From Candidatus Sulfotelmatobacter sp. (GTDB lineage Bacteria > Acidobacteriota > Terriglobia > Terriglobales > Acidobacteriaceae): a stretch of 7,505 nt of DNA. A model generated the notes under the pieces. The model worked only from the letters and a program-made list of their open reading frames with translations. It did no database searches and was not told the DNA's origin. Where the stretch lies: positions 1 to 7,505 of the forward strand of contig JASHRE010000754.1 in NCBI GenBank assembly GCA_030037515.1. The letters are read 5' to 3'. Position 1 is the stretch's first letter, and each line of letters opens with the position of its first letter. Positions 6,210 to 7,505 of the stretch are shown here, piece by piece. The position numbers and the translations under genes are program-made.

Positions 6210-7355
6210 GTGGGTCAATTCGGAGATAAATTCCGCAAGGCGCGCGAGAAAAAGGGCATCTCGCTTGACGACGTTTCCAACGTCACCAAGATTAGCGCAC
6301 GCATGCTGCAAGCGATCGAGGAAGAGCATTTCGATCAGCTTCCCGGCGGCGTGTTTAACAAGGGATTTATTCGCGCCTATGCCAGGCATGTCGGACTAAA
6401 TGACGAAGAGGCTGTCAACGAATATCTGGCCTGTCTGCGTCAGGCGCAGATCGACGCTCAGGCAGTGTGGGAGCCCAACTTCGGCTCTGCCAAGGATAAG
6501 CGGCCACAGGTAGCCGCGCATCAGATCGCCGCAAACCAGGCCGTGGCCGGTAAAGTCAGCCGTCGGGTGGGAAAATCCGGAGGTGGGCAGACGGAAATTG
6601 CGGAAGGGGCGGAAGAATTGCCCGATCTACAACTGCCGCGGATCGACCAAGTGCGAGGCCCGCGGCGTGACTTTGGGCAGAGACGCAACCCTCTTCCATG
6701 GCGGCCCGCAGTGATTGCATTGCTGCTGCTCGTGGCTGTGGGCGTTTTGTGGCAGCGTCGCATGCGGCATGCGCGGGCCGAGGGCACGGGCGTGCCGACG
6801 GTGCCGTCGGCTCGGGCGTCGCAGTCAGTGCCAGGCCCTGTTCCGCCGGCCACGCCGAGTCGGCCAACTCAAACGTCCGCTGCTCAGGCGCACGAAGCGC
6901 CAGCTGCAAAAGCATCCGCAAAGGCATCGGTGGCGCCAAGCCAGCCCGGGGGTTTGGCAGCTGCAAAGTCCACGACCGTCGCAGCGCACACCGCTGATCA
7001 ACCTTCTGAGCAAGCGGATGACAGCGCACCGGTGCCGGATGCCGCGACGCCCGCGCCCATTCTCAAAACGCCAGCGCGGTTTCGGCTTGTGATTCATGCC
7101 GATGAGAATTCCTGGATTTCCGTGATGGCCGATGGACAGCCGGCCAGTCACGAGACGCTGATCGCCCCTGCGGATGCATCGTTTCGTGGCAATCGCGAGA
7201 TCGTGGCGCGAATCGGCAATGCGGCGGGAGTGAGTTTCGTTTGGAATGGACAGGAAATTCAGCCGCAGGGTGCGGAAGCAGAGGTGAAGACGTTTGTGTT
7301 CGACGAAAACGGAATGCATGAAGTGCCGACGGGGCAGACTTCTCCAACTCATTAG
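6210..7355 (+). CDS. RodZ-like helix-turn-helix membrane protein (HTH_25 / DUF4115)
   Basis: A 381-residue protein of the RodZ layout. The N-terminal HTH_25 domain spans about 3-70, with ISLDDVSNVTKISARMLQAI and then LPGGVFNKGFIRAYARHVGL, the typical family signature. A cytoplasmic basic linker follows, then one transmembrane helix at about 164-181 (WRPAVIALLLLVAVGVLW). Next come an Ala/Pro/Ser-rich periplasmic linker (about 183-285) and a C-terminal DUF4115 domain from F291 to the end. RodZ proteins tie MreB filaments to the membrane in rod-shape control; some relatives act as regulators, so the exact role is inferred. The start is GTG at 6210, chosen because the family begins with a short MxxFGxxLR-type lead; no strong Shine-Dalgarno is seen. 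A TATCAT (6153-6158) upstream resembles a -10 box but lacks a good -35. No mreB, miaB or ispG neighbour is in view. Confidence 0.88.
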   Translation: MGQFGDKFRKAREKKGISLDDVSNVTKISARMLQAIEEEHFDQLPGGVFNKGFIRAYARHVGLNDEEAVNEYLACLRQAQIDAQAVWEPNFGSAKDKRPQVAAHQIAANQAVAGKVSRRVGKSGGGQTEIAEGAEELPDLQLPRIDQVRGPRRDFGQRRNPLPWRPAVIALLLLVAVGVLWQRRMRHARAEGTGVPTVPSARASQSVPGPVPPATPSRPTQTSAAQAHEAPAAKASAKASVAPSQPGGLAAAKSTTVAAHTADQPSEQADDSAPVPDAATPAPILKTPARFRLVIHADENSWISVMADGQPASHETLIAPADASFRGNREIVARIGNAAGVSFVWNGQEIQPQGAEAEVKTFVFDENGMHEVPTGQTSPTH

Positions 7356-7505
7356 ACGGCGAAATTCCAAATTGCGGTTAAGCGTTCTTCACCTTGGCTG
7401 GGCGGTGACGTGGCAGAGGGGAGCTTTAGAACCGCGTTGCAAGCTGGCCCTTTCGAACGACGAGATCCTACCGCTGGTTTTCGCCTTCCTTGTACATGTA
7501 CTTGA
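7356..7505. other. Non-coding 3' end of the window
   Basis: No gene or start of one is recognisable in this 150-bp end. A 10-bp perfect palindrome GTACATGTAC lies at 7492-7501, within TTGTACATGTACTTGA. It could be half of a regulatory site whose gene lies outside the window, or chance. Confidence 0.35.

Noticed and set aside
6825..7370. Minus-strand open frame (181 codons)
   Set aside because: It is antisense to the low-complexity linker and C-terminal domain of the RodZ-like gene, with no domain of its own.
1..7505. CRISPR array, tRNA/rRNA, IS element or phage genes
   Set aside because: No regularly spaced direct repeats, cloverleaf-like sequences, terminal inverted repeats with a transposase, or phage signatures were seen on either strand.

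Overview
The window looks like chromosomal DNA from a GC-rich Gram-negative soil bacterium, most likely an Acidobacteriota of the Koribacter/Terriglobus type. This is inference. It rests on remnants of the GloVer repeat family (TIGR03803-like), which is abundant in that phylum, on a secreted M28 peptidase, and on an ECF sigma / zinc-finger anti-sigma pair with a GGAAC...GTC promoter. No rRNA, tRNA, CRISPR array, insertion sequence or phage gene is visible. All recognisable genes are on the + strand.

Layout. 1-306: GC-rich leader with two hairpins, a likely promoter and a Shine-Dalgarno. 307-2079: secreted M28 zinc metallopeptidase with all metal ligands present. 2194-2845: TetR-type regulator, with a perfect 15-bp palindrome over its probable -10 box that suggests autorepression. 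2846-3490: about 640 bp without an intact gene; 3067-3485 may hold a decayed ECF sigma gene, or alternatively a folded RNA. 3491-5052: ECF promoter, ECF sigma factor, and an anti-sigma factor overlapping it by ATGA. The anti-sigma has an N-terminal HxxxCxxC zinc-finger domain, one membrane helix and a TonB-C-like periplasmic domain. 5053-5422: non-coding, with strong hairpins. 5423-about 6110: a wrecked GloVer-repeat exported protein with several frameshifts and an in-frame stop. 6210-7355: RodZ-like membrane protein with a cytoplasmic helix-turn-helix. 7356-7505: non-coding.

How the parts work together. The sigma/anti-sigma pair is the only clear operon. Its promoter is of the class ECF sigmas recognise, so positive autoregulation is likely, with the membrane-bound zinc-finger protein holding the sigma inactive until an envelope signal reaches its periplasmic domain. 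The peptidase, the TetR regulator and the RodZ-like protein appear to be independent units. I see no wholly new multi-gene system. The points most worth a second look are the anti-sigma domain architecture, the GloVer pseudogene, the possible sigma remnant, and the TetR operator.
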